Source: Vulcanococcus sp. Clear-D1 (GTDB lineage Bacteria; Cyanobacteriota; Cyanobacteriia; PCC-6307; Cyanobiaceae). Taken from it: a stretch of 64,000 nt of DNA. Under the pieces are notes generated by a model. The model was not told the DNA's origin, made no database searches, and was given only the letters and a program-made list of their open reading frames with translations. The stretch spans positions 310,001 to 374,000 of the forward strand of contig NZ_JACVZV010000015.1 of the NCBI RefSeq assembly GCF_014654725.1. Reading direction: 5' to 3'. Positions 29,558 through 38,747 of the stretch are shown here, piece by piece. Numbering within the stretch: position 1 is the stretch's first letter; each line of letters starts with the position of its first letter. The translations under genes were made by a program, and so were the position numbers.

Positions 29558-30268
29558 GCCGCCGCAGCGTCCGTAGATGGCCTGGTGATGCCCCGTGCGC
29601 CAGGCCCACAGCTGATCGCCGTGGCTGAAGTGCCACCACTCGTTGGGGTGTTGGGCAAACCCCACCTCCAGCATCACGGCAGCGAGTCGATCGCGGCGCT
29701 GCTGAAACAAGGCCGCCTGGCTGCGCAGCCTTGGATCGCTGGCTTCCCTGGCGACAACAGCGAAGTGATCGGGCTCTGACACGGGGCCGATCGCATCGAT
29801 CGGCGAACCCAAATCGAGGGGCGTTCCATCAGGCCCCGCCAGGGTGAGATCCACAGCAGCGCCGGTGCTGTGGGGCGGTGGCGTGGCTGGATCTTCACTG
29901 GGTGGTGCCCAGAAGCGCCCAACCTCTTGCTCCACCGCATCCAGCTCAGGGCTGCGCTGGTGGGGCTCCACCCCACGCCGCTGGCATTCCTCGGCGATGG
30001 CGTAGGCCACCATGAACCGCTGCACCGCCAGGGGCCGCCAGGCATCAAAGATGGCCAGGCGATCGCCGGGGCTGCGGTCCTGCAACAACCGCTGCGCCTG
30101 AAGCAGGCGCTCGATCACCCCCTCCCGCAGGCGAAACGGGCAGATGTCCGCGCCGTAGGGGGCACCTGCCATCACATAGGGATGGGGCTCCAGCCGCAGC
30201 AACGCACCCGGCAACGGCAGCAGCGGTTCGCCGCAGTCATGGATGGGGATCGGGCTCCAGGGGCGCAT
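29540..30268 (-). CDS. D-alanyl-D-alanine dipeptidase, VanX-like (M15D)
   Basis: A 242-residue zinc peptidase without an obvious signal peptide. Motifs: FDAWRPLAVQRF near residue 74, HSTGAAVDLTL near residue 132 (SxHxxGxAxD type), and EWWHFSHGD near residue 213. In vancomycin producers and resistant bacteria VanX cleaves D-Ala-D-Ala; in Gram-negative bacteria relatives (DdpX) recycle it. It follows recG by only five bases in antiparallel-free order on the same strand, upstream of nothing else, and converges with sir. Confidence 0.88.
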   Translation of the reverse strand: MRPWSPIPIHDCGEPLLPLPGALLRLEPHPYVMAGAPYGADICPFRLREGVIERLLQAQRLLQDRSPGDRLAIFDAWRPLAVQRFMVAYAIAEECQRRGVEPHQRSPELDAVEQEVGRFWAPPSEDPATPPPHSTGAAVDLTLAGPDGTPLDLGSPIDAIGPVSEPDHFAVVAREASDPRLRSQAALFQQRRDRLAAVMLEVGFAQHPNEWWHFSHGDQLWAWRTGHHQAIYGRCGGSGSSS

Positions 30269-30273
30269 ACCGC

Positions 30274-32775
30274 TCAGTTCAGACGGGCTGGGGCCGCTGT
30301 GCGCTGGCGCTGCTCGGCCAGGGCGGCGGCCAGGCCGGCGTGGGCCTCCAGGCTGGGATCGCTCTCCATGATCTGCTGAGCCACGCGGCGCGCCTGCTCG
30401 AGCACATCGCCGTCATCGGTGAGGCTGGCCAGGGCCAGATCCGGCAATCCACTCTGGCGGGTGCCCAGCACCTGCCCCGGCCCCCGCAGGCGCAGATCCA
30501 TCTCGGCGATCTCGAAGCCATCGGTGGAATGCACCAGCACCTCCAGCCGCTGCCGCGCCAGGGCGTTGCGACTGTCGTTGATCAACTGGCAGTAGGAGGC
30601 GGCTGCGCCACGGCCCACCCGCCCCCGCAGCTGATGCAGCTGCGCAAGGCCAAAGCGATCGGCATGCTCGATCACCATCACACTGGCTTCCGGCACATCC
30701 ACACCCACCTCCACCACCGTGGTGCTCACCAGCACCTGGGTGTCGCCGGCGGCAAAGGCACCGATCGCCGCCTGCTTCTCGGGGCTGGGCATGCGGCCAT
30801 GCAGCAAGCCCACCTGCAGATCAGGAAAGATCTGGGTGCTCAGCTGCTCATGCACCTCCACCGCGGAGCGCAGATCGAGCTTCTCCGATTCCTCCACCAA
30901 AGGCAGCACCACATAGGCCCGCTGGCCAAGGGCAACCTGCTCACGGATCAGCTGATACGCCTGATCCCGTTCACCACCTGAAAGCAGGGCCGTGCGAATC
31001 GGTGTACGGCCCGGCGGGAGCTCATCGATCTGGCTGACCTCCAGATCACCGTGCAACGAGAGGGCCAGGGTGCGGGGGATCGGCGTGGCCGTCATGGTGA
31101 GCAGGTGGGGCTGCAAACCCTTATCCAGCAGGCGGTTGCGTTGATGCACGCCGAAACGGTGCTGCTCATCCACCACCACCAGCCCCAGGCGCGCGAACTG
31201 CACCGGGTCTTCCAACAGCGCATGGGTTCCCACCAGCATCTTTAGCGTGCCGTTGGCCAGATCAGCCAACAGCTCCCGCCTGCGCCGGGCAGGCGTTGAT
31301 CCGGTGAGCAAGGCGCAGCTCACATGCAGCTGCGGCAGCCATTCACAAAGCTTGCGGTAGTGCTGCTCGGCGAGCACCTCGGTGGGCGCCATCAGCGCCC
31401 CCTGGCAACCCGCTTCGATGGCGGTGAGCAGCGAGGCAATGGCCACAACGGTTTTGCCACTACCCACATCGCCCTGCACCAGCCGGGCCATCGGCTGCTC
31501 GCGCTCCAGATCGGCGCGAATCTCTGCCAGGACCCGTTGCTGGGCGCCGGTGAGGGGAAAGGGCAAGAGCTGCAGGAAGGCCGTGAGCAGGTTGCCGTTC
31601 GGGTGATGGAGGGCCGGAGCGGGGCGGCTGGTGAGCTGACGGCGGCGCTGCAACAGGCCCAGCTGCAGCAGCAGGAATTCGTCGAACACCAGGCGCCGCC
31701 GCGCGCTGGCCAGGGTGTCCTGGTTGCTGGGGGCATGGATCTGCGTGAGAGCCGTCGCCAGATCCACCAACTGCTCCTGCTGCTGCAGCCCCGTGGGCAG
31801 AGGATCCGGCCAGCGCTGGGCCGCCGGTAGCAGGGGCCGAACAAGAGCCCGCAAACGATCCGCCGTGAGGCCCTCCGTGAGCCCATACACGGGCAGCAGC
31901 CGGCCGATCTGCTCGCTCTGCACCGGTGCATTAGGGCTGGCCAGCACCTCCATCAACGGATCTTGAAAGGCTGGCCCGTAGGGCGTTTCCTTGACCAAAC
32001 CGCTCACGGCCACCGTGGCACCCGCGGGGTATTGCCGTTGCTGTGACTTCAGCCAGGCCGGTGAGCTGAAACGTTTGCCAGCAAAAAACTTGGAGATGCG
32101 AATGCGGCCGGTGATGTCCACCAGCTGCAGTTCCAGGATCGAGAGGTTGGGGTTGCGGGGGCTGGTGAAGCTGTGGCTGCGGCGCACCGTGGCCACGATC
32201 GTGGCGGTGCGGCCGGGCTCCAGCGCTGCGATGCGCACCAGGTTCGAATAATCGAGATAGTCGCGCGGGTAATACCGCACCAGATCGCGTGCCACCCACA
32301 GATCCAGGGCCGCGAGACGCGCGGCGCTCTTGGGACCGACTCCCTTGATCTCACTGAGCGGGGTCTGGGGGTGGATGACACCAACCGTGCCGCTGGGCTG
32401 GGGAGCATCGGACACCAGGCGCAACCGCGGCGCAGACACCGGCAACGCGGGAGCATGGGCTCGCTGCAGCTCATGCAGCGACTGACGGGTGCGGCGCACC
32501 AAAGCCTGACGGCGGGCCTGGCTCAGCTCTCCGTAGGCATCGAACTGTTCCGCGAGCTGGCTGAGCAGTTGCTGCTGGTGCGGAGGCAAGGGCTGCGGCA
32601 CCTCGCGCAGGCTGCGGCTCAGAAAGGCTTGGAAGGGCTCACGCCGGCCCTGCAGGTTGCCAAAACCATGATCAGCCTCCAGCTGCAACCCCTGCTGCAG
32701 GGGCCGCAACCAGGCCTGAAGGCTCAGGAATGCTCCGCCGCCGGCTTCAGGTTGTGAGCATGGTCCTGATACCAC
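30274..32775 (-). CDS. recG: ATP-dependent DNA helicase RecG
   Basis: Branch-migrating helicase that remodels stalled replication forks and Holliday junctions. It has up to 833 residues. The N-terminal wedge/OB region is followed by Walker A QGDVGSGKTVVAIASLL near residue 437, DEQH box VVVDEQHRFGVHQRN near residue 533, TATPIPRTLAL and the C-terminal motif VI region HQLRGRVGRG. The start is unclear: GTG 32775 overlaps the upstream gene by 52 bases, TTG 32709 is the next candidate, and the recognisable RecG N-terminus (QAWLRPLQQGLQLE) begins about residue 20. Confidence 0.95.
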   Translation of the reverse strand: MVSGPCSQPEAGGGAFLSLQAWLRPLQQGLQLEADHGFGNLQGRREPFQAFLSRSLREVPQPLPPHQQQLLSQLAEQFDAYGELSQARRQALVRRTRQSLHELQRAHAPALPVSAPRLRLVSDAPQPSGTVGVIHPQTPLSEIKGVGPKSAARLAALDLWVARDLVRYYPRDYLDYSNLVRIAALEPGRTATIVATVRRSHSFTSPRNPNLSILELQLVDITGRIRISKFFAGKRFSSPAWLKSQQRQYPAGATVAVSGLVKETPYGPAFQDPLMEVLASPNAPVQSEQIGRLLPVYGLTEGLTADRLRALVRPLLPAAQRWPDPLPTGLQQQEQLVDLATALTQIHAPSNQDTLASARRRLVFDEFLLLQLGLLQRRRQLTSRPAPALHHPNGNLLTAFLQLLPFPLTGAQQRVLAEIRADLEREQPMARLVQGDVGSGKTVVAIASLLTAIEAGCQGALMAPTEVLAEQHYRKLCEWLPQLHVSCALLTGSTPARRRRELLADLANGTLKMLVGTHALLEDPVQFARLGLVVVDEQHRFGVHQRNRLLDKGLQPHLLTMTATPIPRTLALSLHGDLEVSQIDELPPGRTPIRTALLSGGERDQAYQLIREQVALGQRAYVVLPLVEESEKLDLRSAVEVHEQLSTQIFPDLQVGLLHGRMPSPEKQAAIGAFAAGDTQVLVSTTVVEVGVDVPEASVMVIEHADRFGLAQLHQLRGRVGRGAAASYCQLINDSRNALARQRLEVLVHSTDGFEIAEMDLRLRGPGQVLGTRQSGLPDLALASLTDDGDVLEQARRVAQQIMESDPSLEAHAGLAAALAEQRQRTAAPARLN

Positions 32776-33947
32776 TGATGTTCAGCCTCGAGGGCATCCA
32801 GCCGGCGCTGCCAACTGCGGTAACGCTTGGCCATTGTGCGCAATGCGCGACGGCGCTGCTCCAGTCGCTTGCGGCAGGTGCGCAGCCGAGGTTGCTCGTA
32901 TTCGAGATCTGAGCAGCGCAGCAGCAGGGTGAGCACCTCGGTGGGGGCATTGGGCCCGAGCACCTGGCCCAAGGGCAACGGCAGTCGCAGCAGGTTGGCC
33001 GGGGCCGGCAGGGCGTCGACCTGCCCATCGAGCACGGCATCCAACAGATTCATCGGTAGCAAGCCCTGGGCCAGGCCCAGACGCAGCATCTCCACGTTGA
33101 TGGCATGGGAGAGGTTGCGCAGCCGGCGGCGTAGGGCGCGATCGAAATGGGTCCACCAGCGCAGCTGCAGCAGTGGATCGCGGGGAAGCGATGCAGCGGT
33201 GACCCGCGTGTCGAGATCAGCAGGCGCGGCAAGGAGCATCGCCGCCTCACCGGCGGGCTCGGCATCCTGCTCGGCCTGCGCATCAGCTGAGGGTGTTGGG
33301 GTGTTGCTGCTGGCTTGCAGACCCTCGGCGGCCATTTGGAACAGCGACTGCAGCAACGCCTGCTCCGAAGACGGCGAGTCCGCTGGCACGTCGGCGGAGG
33401 GCTCCGGCGCGGGTGACTGCGATGCAGGCTGTGGCACGGCAAGGCCGGGTAGCCCGCGATCAAAGAGATCAGCTGAAACAGGCAGATCCAAGCTCAGATG
33501 CACCGATCCGCTGGCACTGGGCCCTGGCTGTGCAGCCACGTCATCTGCTGCCGCTGCGCGGCTGTCGCCCTCGTCGCTGTTGTCGGCGCCGTCGCCATTG
33601 AGAAAGGCCTCCAGCATCCGCTGCTGTTGGGCGCGCTGGCGGCGATGCTCACGGCGCTGCTGCTGGGAAGCCAAACCGATCACCTGCTCCACCGTGAGCA
33701 GGGTGCCGGTGCGTTGCACCAGCTCTTGCAGGCGTTGTTGAAAGGCCTGGCGCCGCTCAGGCGGTAACTGGTTGTAGCGATCAGGGACCACCTGAGTGGC
33801 CAGATGAAAACAGGCCTGCTGCACGCCATGCAGCAGGCCTTCACGCAGGACCTGGAGATACAGGGCCAGGTCGCGATAGAGCTCCGGTGCCAGCTGCTCC
33901 TGCTGCTGCAGGAGCAGGTTGATCTGGCGCTGGGCCTCCTCGCGCAT
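32724..33947 (-). CDS. Conserved hypothetical protein with acidic Pro/Ala-rich linker
   Basis: A 407-residue soluble protein. The N-terminal third is helical and Gln/Arg-rich (EAQRQINLLLQQQEQLAPEL). A central stretch of about 150 residues is acidic and Ala/Pro/Ser-rich, probably disordered. The C-terminal third is again helical and Arg-rich (RRWTHFD-like region, RKRLEQRRRALRTMAKRYRS). I do not recognise a named family. Its ATG overlaps the tsf stop by one base (TGATG), placing it in a unit rpsB-tsf-this-recG. A role in translation, replication or repair is only suggested by context. Confidence 0.75.
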   Translation of the reverse strand: MREEAQRQINLLLQQQEQLAPELYRDLALYLQVLREGLLHGVQQACFHLATQVVPDRYNQLPPERRQAFQQRLQELVQRTGTLLTVEQVIGLASQQQRREHRRQRAQQQRMLEAFLNGDGADNSDEGDSRAAAADDVAAQPGPSASGSVHLSLDLPVSADLFDRGLPGLAVPQPASQSPAPEPSADVPADSPSSEQALLQSLFQMAAEGLQASSNTPTPSADAQAEQDAEPAGEAAMLLAAPADLDTRVTAASLPRDPLLQLRWWTHFDRALRRRLRNLSHAINVEMLRLGLAQGLLPMNLLDAVLDGQVDALPAPANLLRLPLPLGQVLGPNAPTEVLTLLLRCSDLEYEQPRLRTCRKRLEQRRRALRTMAKRYRSWQRRLDALEAEHQWYQDHAHNLKPAAEHS

Positions 33948-34603
33948 CAGGCAGCCTGCATCGCAGCCACTTCAGCCGCGAAGTCCATCTTCTGCACCTC
34001 GATGCCCTCACCCAGGGTGAAGCGCACGAAACGGCGCACCTGGATGTTCTCGCCCACCTTGCCGGCTACTTGCTTCACCATCTCCTCAACGGTCATGCCG
34101 CTGTCCTTGATGTAGGCCTGATCCATGAGGGCCATTTCCTTGAGGCGCTTGCCGATGCGGCCGGCCACGATCTTCTCCTTCATCTCCTCCTTCTTGCCGG
34201 CGAGGTCGTCGCGACCCATCTCGATCTGCTTCTCGCGCTCGGCCACTTCAGCAGGGATGTCGTCGACCTTCACATAGTCAACGCTGGGGCATGCAGCGAT
34301 CTGCATGGCCACGTTGCGGATCAGCTCCTGGAAGATCTCGCCGCGGGCCACGAAATCGGTTTCACAGTTCACTTCCACCAGCACACCCACGCGGGCACCG
34401 GTGTGGATGTAGCTGCCGATAGCGCCTTCAGCTGCGGTACGGCCCGACTTCTTCTCGGCGGAAGCGATGCCCTTCTGACGCAGCCACTCAACGGCTTTGT
34501 CCTTGTCGCCGTTGGTTTCTGCAAGAGCCTTCTTGCAGTCCATCATGCCGGCGCCGGTGACGTCGCGCAGTTCTTTAACGAGCTTGGCGGAGATCTCAGC
34601 CAT
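33947..34603 (-). CDS. tsf: Translation elongation factor Ts
   Basis: Nucleotide-exchange factor for EF-Tu; 218 residues, the short form found in cyanobacteria and plastids. The N-terminal UBA-like motif [20 protein letters not shown] is followed by [15 protein letters not shown] and the dimerisation core [18 protein letters not shown] 34603 gives [12 protein letters not shown]. It lies 134 bases downstream of rpsB, the classic rpsB-tsf order. Confidence 0.97.
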   Translation of the reverse strand: MAEISAKLVKELRDVTGAGMMDCKKALAETNGDKDKAVEWLRQKGIASAEKKSGRTAAEGAIGSYIHTGARVGVLVEVNCETDFVARGEIFQELIRNVAMQIAACPSVDYVKVDDIPAEVAEREKQIEMGRDDLAGKKEEMKEKIVAGRIGKRLKEMALMDQAYIKDSGMTVEEMVKQVAGKVGENIQVRRFVRFTLGEGIEVQKMDFAAEVAAMQAA

Positions 34604-34649
34604 GGATCTGAAGTGGAAAGAGGGAAAAAATGCTGGGCTCAAACAGGCA

Positions 34650-34673
34650 GGAGCTCCCCCTCAGGGAAGCTCC
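34650..34673 (-). terminator. Hairpin between rpsB and tsf, possible attenuator
   Basis: Minus-strand GGAGCTTCCC-TGAG-GGGGAGCTCC can pair over about 9-10 bp with one mismatch. A T6 run (ATTTTTTCC) follows about 20 bases later rather than immediately. It may reduce read-through from rpsB to tsf or mark processing. Confidence 0.4.
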
Positions 34674-34737
34674 ATCGCCGCAGGGTTGAGGTCATCAGGC
34701 GAGAGCTTCTCAGCCCTCAGGCCTGACGGGCTGGTGT

Positions 34738-35460
34738 TCAGCCTTCCTCGTCGTCGTAACCGCCGCGCTGGTCGTTAGCGCCGTGGCGACCTTCGTTGAT
34801 GGCATCGGCGAGACGGCCAAGCACCAGTTGCACCGAACGCACGGCGTCGTCGTTGCATGGGATGGGCACGTCGCAGAGATCGGGATCGCAGTTGGTGTCG
34901 AGCATCGACACCAGGGGAATATCGAGCTTGCGGGCTTCGAGCACAGCGTTGGTCTCGCGGCGCTGGTCCACCAGCACCACCACATCGGGCAGACGACGCA
35001 TGTTTTTGAGGCCGCCCAGATACTTCTGGAGACGCTCGAGCTCACGACGCAGCACAGCGGCTTCCTTCTTCGGACGCATCGCAATGGCGCCGGAGGCTTC
35101 CATGCGCTCGAGGTCCTTGAGGCGGTCGATGCGGGCGCGCATCGTGGTCCAGTTGGTGAGCATGCCGCCCAGCCAACGCTGGTTCACGTAGGCAGCGCCG
35201 CAACGGGTTGCCTCAATGGCAATCACCTCGGAGGCCTGCTTTTTGGTACCCACAAACAGGAAGCGCTTGCCGCTGCGTGCAGCACTGCGCACCCACTTGT
35301 AGGCGTTGTTCATGCAGACAGCGGTCTGCACGAGGTCGATGATGTGAACACCGTTGCGCGCGCAATAGATGTAGCGCGACATCTTGGGGTTCCAGCGGCG
35401 GGTTTGGTGCCCAAAGTGGGCACCCGCCTCCATCATTTCGGCGAGAGTGACAACAGCCAT
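34738..35460 (-). CDS. rpsB: 30S ribosomal protein S2
   Basis: Small-subunit protein that binds late and contacts S1. It has 240 residues. Characteristic motifs: [20 protein letters not shown] at about residues 13-32, [13 protein letters not shown] near residue 94, and [13 protein letters not shown] then [15 protein letters not shown] near residue 195. It starts at ATG 35460 behind a structured leader (35470-35522). tsf follows. Confidence 0.98.
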   Translation of the reverse strand: MAVVTLAEMMEAGAHFGHQTRRWNPKMSRYIYCARNGVHIIDLVQTAVCMNNAYKWVRSAARSGKRFLFVGTKKQASEVIAIEATRCGAAYVNQRWLGGMLTNWTTMRARIDRLKDLERMEASGAIAMRPKKEAAVLRRELERLQKYLGGLKNMRRLPDVVVLVDQRRETNAVLEARKLDIPLVSMLDTNCDPDLCDVPIPCNDDAVRSVQLVLGRLADAINEGRHGANDQRGGYDDEEG

Positions 35461-35469
35461 GAGTTGAGG

Positions 35470-35522
35470 GTTTCGGGTTCGCCTCCACCTGCCAGGGACT
35501 CCGCGAGCGGGTCACCCGAAAC
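35470..35522 (-). promoter_or_regulatory. Structured rpsB leader (candidate S2 autoregulatory element)
   Basis: On the minus strand, GTTTCGGGT (35514-35522) pairs perfectly with ACCCGAAAC (35470-35478), enclosing a second stem GACCCGC-TC-GCGGAGTC. The 3' arm ends nine bases before the rpsB ATG, so the fold would overlap the ribosome landing site. Leaders that respond to S2 are known upstream of rpsB in other bacteria; equivalence here is inferred. Confidence 0.5.
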
Positions 35523-35583
35523 ATGCAGGTGTGCGGTGTGAATGAACCCAGTGACCTTACCAAATGGCAGTGCTGAACTCCGC

Positions 35584-36516
35584 TCAGGCGAGCCCCTCGG
35601 CCCGCGCCTCGCGGTAAAGCGCCCGCACACCGATGCGGTTGAGCGGGAGCCGCAGCAGCTCCATCGCCAGAGCCGGCTGGCCGCGGCGAATCAACCAGGC
35701 CAGAAGCGGCCGCAAGCTGCGCTCATTCAGCAGGCCACCGAGGGTGAGCAACTCCCAGAGCAGCCGGTGGAGCACGGTGAATTGAATGATGAAGCGCACC
35801 CGCCGGGTGGGGTGCTTCCGGTAGAACACCAGGCCCATTTTCGCCCGCTCACCCTCCACAGCGATGAGGCGGGGCACCTGCTCAAGGCTCAAGGGCGGAT
35901 GCCAGTGGTATCCCACCGCTTCCGGGCAGCGCACCAGCACCACCCCCATGCGCCGCAGCCGTTCACCAAGCTCGAGATCCTCCCAGCCATAGAGGCGGAA
36001 GCGGGTATCAAACAGACCGCTGCGCTCCAGCACCTCGCGATCAATGGCCACATTGCCGGTGGCGAAATAGGCCCAGGAGAGATCGCTGAGCTTGTGGGGC
36101 TCGCTGGTGGGATCGTCGAAATTGGCGGTGTTGATCACCGCGCCATAGGTGAAGCAGAGCCGATCGCCGCGCTGCTGCCAGGTCTGCTCCAACCGGCGCG
36201 CATGGCTGAGCAAAAAGCTGTCAGTGACCACCAGGTCACTGTCGATGAACACGATCACATCCCCGCGGGCGTGATCCACACCACGGTTGCGACCTTCGGC
36301 CGGCCCGCCATGGTCCTGCTGCACCAAGCGCACGTGCGGAAACTGACTGCCATGGCGGAGCAGCCAATGCACCGTGTCGTCGGTGGAGCCGTCGTCGACC
36401 ACCACCACCTCATAGGCGCTGATCGGTGCCTCCAACTGCTGCTGCTCCAGCGCCCGCAGACACTTCTCCAGGATCGGCAGCCGGTTGTAGGTGGGGATGA
36501 CGACGCTGAGGAACAT
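35584..36516 (-). CDS. Family 2 glycosyltransferase
   Basis: A 310-residue GT-A fold enzyme: SVVIPTYNRLPILEKCLRAL at residues 4-23, VVVDDGSTDDTVHWLL (nucleotide-sugar binding), the DxD-type metal site FIDSDLVVTD near residue 93, and GWEDLELGERLRRMG near residue 197, the acceptor-side ED motif. No membrane helix, so a cytosolic or membrane-peripheral enzyme for cell-surface polysaccharide. Donor and acceptor are unknown. No other polysaccharide genes flank it. Confidence 0.9.
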   Translation of the reverse strand: MFLSVVIPTYNRLPILEKCLRALEQQQLEAPISAYEVVVVDDGSTDDTVHWLLRHGSQFPHVRLVQQDHGGPAEGRNRGVDHARGDVIVFIDSDLVVTDSFLLSHARRLEQTWQQRGDRLCFTYGAVINTANFDDPTSEPHKLSDLSWAYFATGNVAIDREVLERSGLFDTRFRLYGWEDLELGERLRRMGVVLVRCPEAVGYHWHPPLSLEQVPRLIAVEGERAKMGLVFYRKHPTRRVRFIIQFTVLHRLLWELLTLGGLLNERSLRPLLAWLIRRGQPALAMELLRLPLNRIGVRALYREARAEGLA

Positions 36517-36560
36517 GGCGCGGCAGAGGGATCAGCCCGGATGGGAGCTAGAGCAGTGAC

Positions 36561-36586
36561 AAAAAAGGGGACCCCGCAGGATCCCC
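36561..36586 (-). terminator. Intrinsic terminator after the 51-residue protein gene
   Basis: Minus-strand GGGGATCC-TGCG-GGGTCCCC (8-bp stem with one G-T pair) followed by TTTTTT, 24 bases after the stop at 36611. Confidence 0.88.
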
Positions 36587-36610
36587 AGCTGACGCTTTCG
36601 TGTGAGCCGA

Positions 36611-36766
36611 TCAGTCGGCAGCGCCACCGTTGTTGGCTGTTCCGGTCACGCCGTTGCCTGCACCTTCACCACGGCCGTCGTTGCGGAGCTTGCGCTTCTT
36701 GAACTTGCGGGCGTAGGCGCGGTTGCGCTCCTGCTTTTCTTTCTTGAGGTTGCGGCGTTTGGCCAT
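36611..36766 (-). CDS. 51-residue basic conserved small protein
   Basis: The reading frame MAKRRNLKKEKQERNRAYA..., 51 residues ending GGAAD, starts at ATG 36766 and stops at 36611. The N-terminal 32 residues hold about 18 Lys/Arg and are likely helical; the C-terminal third is Gly/Asn/Ala-rich. The basic half suggests nucleic-acid or ribosome binding. A strong terminator follows directly, supporting a real transcript. It resembles a short KRR-start protein common in cyanobacteria, from memory, with no known function. Confidence 0.75.
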   Translation of the reverse strand: MAKRRNLKKEKQERNRAYARKFKKRKLRNDGRGEGAGNGVTGTANNGGAAD

Positions 36767-36813
36767 CGAGACGGCTGGAACTTTGGGGTAAACACCACAC
36801 TACTGAATGGGGT

Positions 36814-37524
36814 TCAACCGCTGGTGACCAAGCCCATCGGTTCAGCCTCGCTGAGCTGACCATCCTCCATGCGCACCAAGCGATCGGCGATATCGAGAAT
36901 GCGGGGATCGTGGGTGACCATCAGCACGGCACATCCCTGTTCGCGGGCGAGGCGCTGCAGCAGTTCCACCACTTCGCGGCCGGTTTTGGAATCCAGCGCC
37001 GCCGTGGGCTCATCCGCCAGCAACAGGCGCGGCCGTGCGGCCAAAGCACGGGCGATGGCCACACGTTGCTTCTGGCCGCCCGAGAGATCATGGGGCAATT
37101 TGTTGAGTTGATCACCGAGGCCTACGGCACGCAGCCATTCGCGGGCCTGATCACGCCGGACGCGGTAGCTCAATCCCGGCAGTAGATCCGATCCCATCTG
37201 CACGTTCTGCTCAGCCGTCAGGCAACGCAACAAGTTGTGGCCTTGAAAAATCATCCCGATCGAGCGCCGCAGTTGCTGGCGTTCGCGGCGACCGGCCCCC
37301 TGCAGGTCCTGGCCCAGCACCCGCACGGATCCCTGCTGCACCTGCCGCAGGGCACCCACGAGGGTGAGCAGGGTGGTTTTGCCGCAACCGGAAGGACCTG
37401 TGAGCAGAACCACCTCACCGGCCGCCACCCGCAGGTTCACACCCTGCAGCACCTGACGGCGCATGCTGCCGCTGCCATACCAGTGGCAGAGGTCTTGAAC
37501 ATCGATCGCAGCGGCAGCAGCCAT
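36814..37524 (-). CDS. devA: DevA-family ABC exporter ATP-binding protein
   Basis: A 236-residue ATPase of the DevA/MacB/LolD group. Walker A LTGPSGCGKTTLLTLVGAL near residue 40, signature LSGGQKQRVAIARALA near residue 145, and Walker B RLLLADEPTAALDSKTG near residue 168. ATG 37524 is five bases after the devC stop, completing devB-devC-devA in order. In Anabaena, DevBCA with TolC exports heterocyst glycolipid; unicellular species have homologs with unknown cargo. Confidence 0.9.
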   Translation of the reverse strand: MAAAAAIDVQDLCHWYGSGSMRRQVLQGVNLRVAAGEVVLLTGPSGCGKTTLLTLVGALRQVQQGSVRVLGQDLQGAGRRERQQLRRSIGMIFQGHNLLRCLTAEQNVQMGSDLLPGLSYRVRRDQAREWLRAVGLGDQLNKLPHDLSGGQKQRVAIARALAARPRLLLADEPTAALDSKTGREVVELLQRLAREQGCAVLMVTHDPRILDIADRLVRMEDGQLSEAEPMGLVTSG

Positions 37525-37529
37525 GGTGC

Positions 37530-38747
37530 TCAGAAGATCTCCGCGGGATCGGCATCCGCCAAGCGCCGCATGGCCAAACCAGCGGAGGCCATGCACATCA
37601 CCAGGATCATGGTGAACACGGTCACCGCGCGGGTGGTGTCCATAAACACAGGCAGTTGCGTGGCACTGCGCACCAACAGATACAGCCCCTGACCCGCGGC
37701 GTAGGCCGGCAGGTATCCAAAGGCCGCAAGCAGCAGCCCCTCACGGGCCACCACACCCAACAGGCTGATCAGGTTGTATCCCATGGCCATCAAGGTGGCG
37801 TATTCCGGCAAGTGATCACTCACATCGGAATAGAGCACCTGGTACACGATCACGCAGCCGACCACAAAGCCCATAGCGGCCCCCAAGGTGAAGATGAAGC
37901 CAATGGACGTGCTGGTGCGCCAGTAGTTCTGCTCGAAGTCAATGAAGCCCTGCTTGGTGAGCACGGTCACATCGCTGGGCAACTGCGTCTGAAGCCGCTT
38001 GGCCACCGCGGCCGGATCACTGCCTGGCTTCAGCCGGATCAGCCCCACTTCAATGCTGCCTGGGGGCGTATTGGGCAGCAGCTCGAGGAAGGTTTCAGAG
38101 CTGGTGAGCAGGTTGCCGTCGGCGCCGAACGACGTGCCCAAGCCCACCAGACCAGCCACGCGCACCCGCTTGCCAGCGATCTCACTCTCCACGGTGCGAC
38201 CGGCCTTGAACCAGGAGGCCACCGGGCCAAACTCCGGGCGTGATTGCTCATCAAACAGAACACGGCCCTTCTGGGTAAGCAAACGGGCTTTCGGCGCCAG
38301 GCTGGGATCGGTGAACAGGGGGTCGTTGGGCTCAAAGCCGAGGGTGAGGATCGAGCGGGTGCCGCGGGTTTCTGGGTTACGCCAGAGCAGCAGGTTCCAA
38401 TGCACCGGGGTGATCCCTTCCACCTCCGGCGCGGCCATCGCCTGCACCAGGCGCCGCTTGGGAAAGCCCGCCATGCTCACCGAGCTGGTGGAGCGCGGAC
38501 TGATCAGCACCAGATCGGCATCAAACAGCCGATGAATGGTGACGCTGGCATCAAACAGGCCGTCGCGAAAACCCAGCTGCATGAACATCAGGATTCCCGC
38601 GAAGCTGATGCCTGCCAGTGCCACCGCCAGCCGCACGGGCTGCCGGGTGAGCAGGAGCAACGACAGGGGGATGCCGCGGCGCTGCCAGAGGCCAGCCAGC
38701 CAGCGTTGAACCGTGAGGGGCTGAGCGCGCACAGGCTCGAGGCTCAC
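37530..38747 (-). CDS. devC: DevC-family ABC exporter permease
   Basis: A 405-residue MacB-like permease: an N-terminal helix (about residues 38-58), a periplasmic domain of about 230 residues (SPRSTSSVSMAGFPKRRLV; LGFEPNDPLFTDPSL), then three C-terminal helices (IGFIFTLGAAMGFVVGCVIV; GLLLAAFGYLPAYAAGQG; TVFTMILVMCMASAG). It starts with GTG 38747 overlapping the devB stop (GTGA). It pairs with DevA and the adaptor DevB. Confidence 0.92.
   Translation of the reverse strand: MSLEPVRAQPLTVQRWLAGLWQRRGIPLSLLLLTRQPVRLAVALAGISFAGILMFMQLGFRDGLFDASVTIHRLFDADLVLISPRSTSSVSMAGFPKRRLVQAMAAPEVEGITPVHWNLLLWRNPETRGTRSILTLGFEPNDPLFTDPSLAPKARLLTQKGRVLFDEQSRPEFGPVASWFKAGRTVESEIAGKRVRVAGLVGLGTSFGADGNLLTSSETFLELLPNTPPGSIEVGLIRLKPGSDPAAVAKRLQTQLPSDVTVLTKQGFIDFEQNYWRTSTSIGFIFTLGAAMGFVVGCVIVYQVLYSDVSDHLPEYATLMAMGYNLISLLGVVAREGLLLAAFGYLPAYAAGQGLYLLVRSATQLPVFMDTTRAVTVFTMILVMCMASAGLAMRRLADADPAEIF

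Noticed and set aside
36560-36590. Possible mobile-element end or CRISPR-like repeat
   Set aside because: It is a single terminator hairpin; no repeated units or transposase genes occur in the window.
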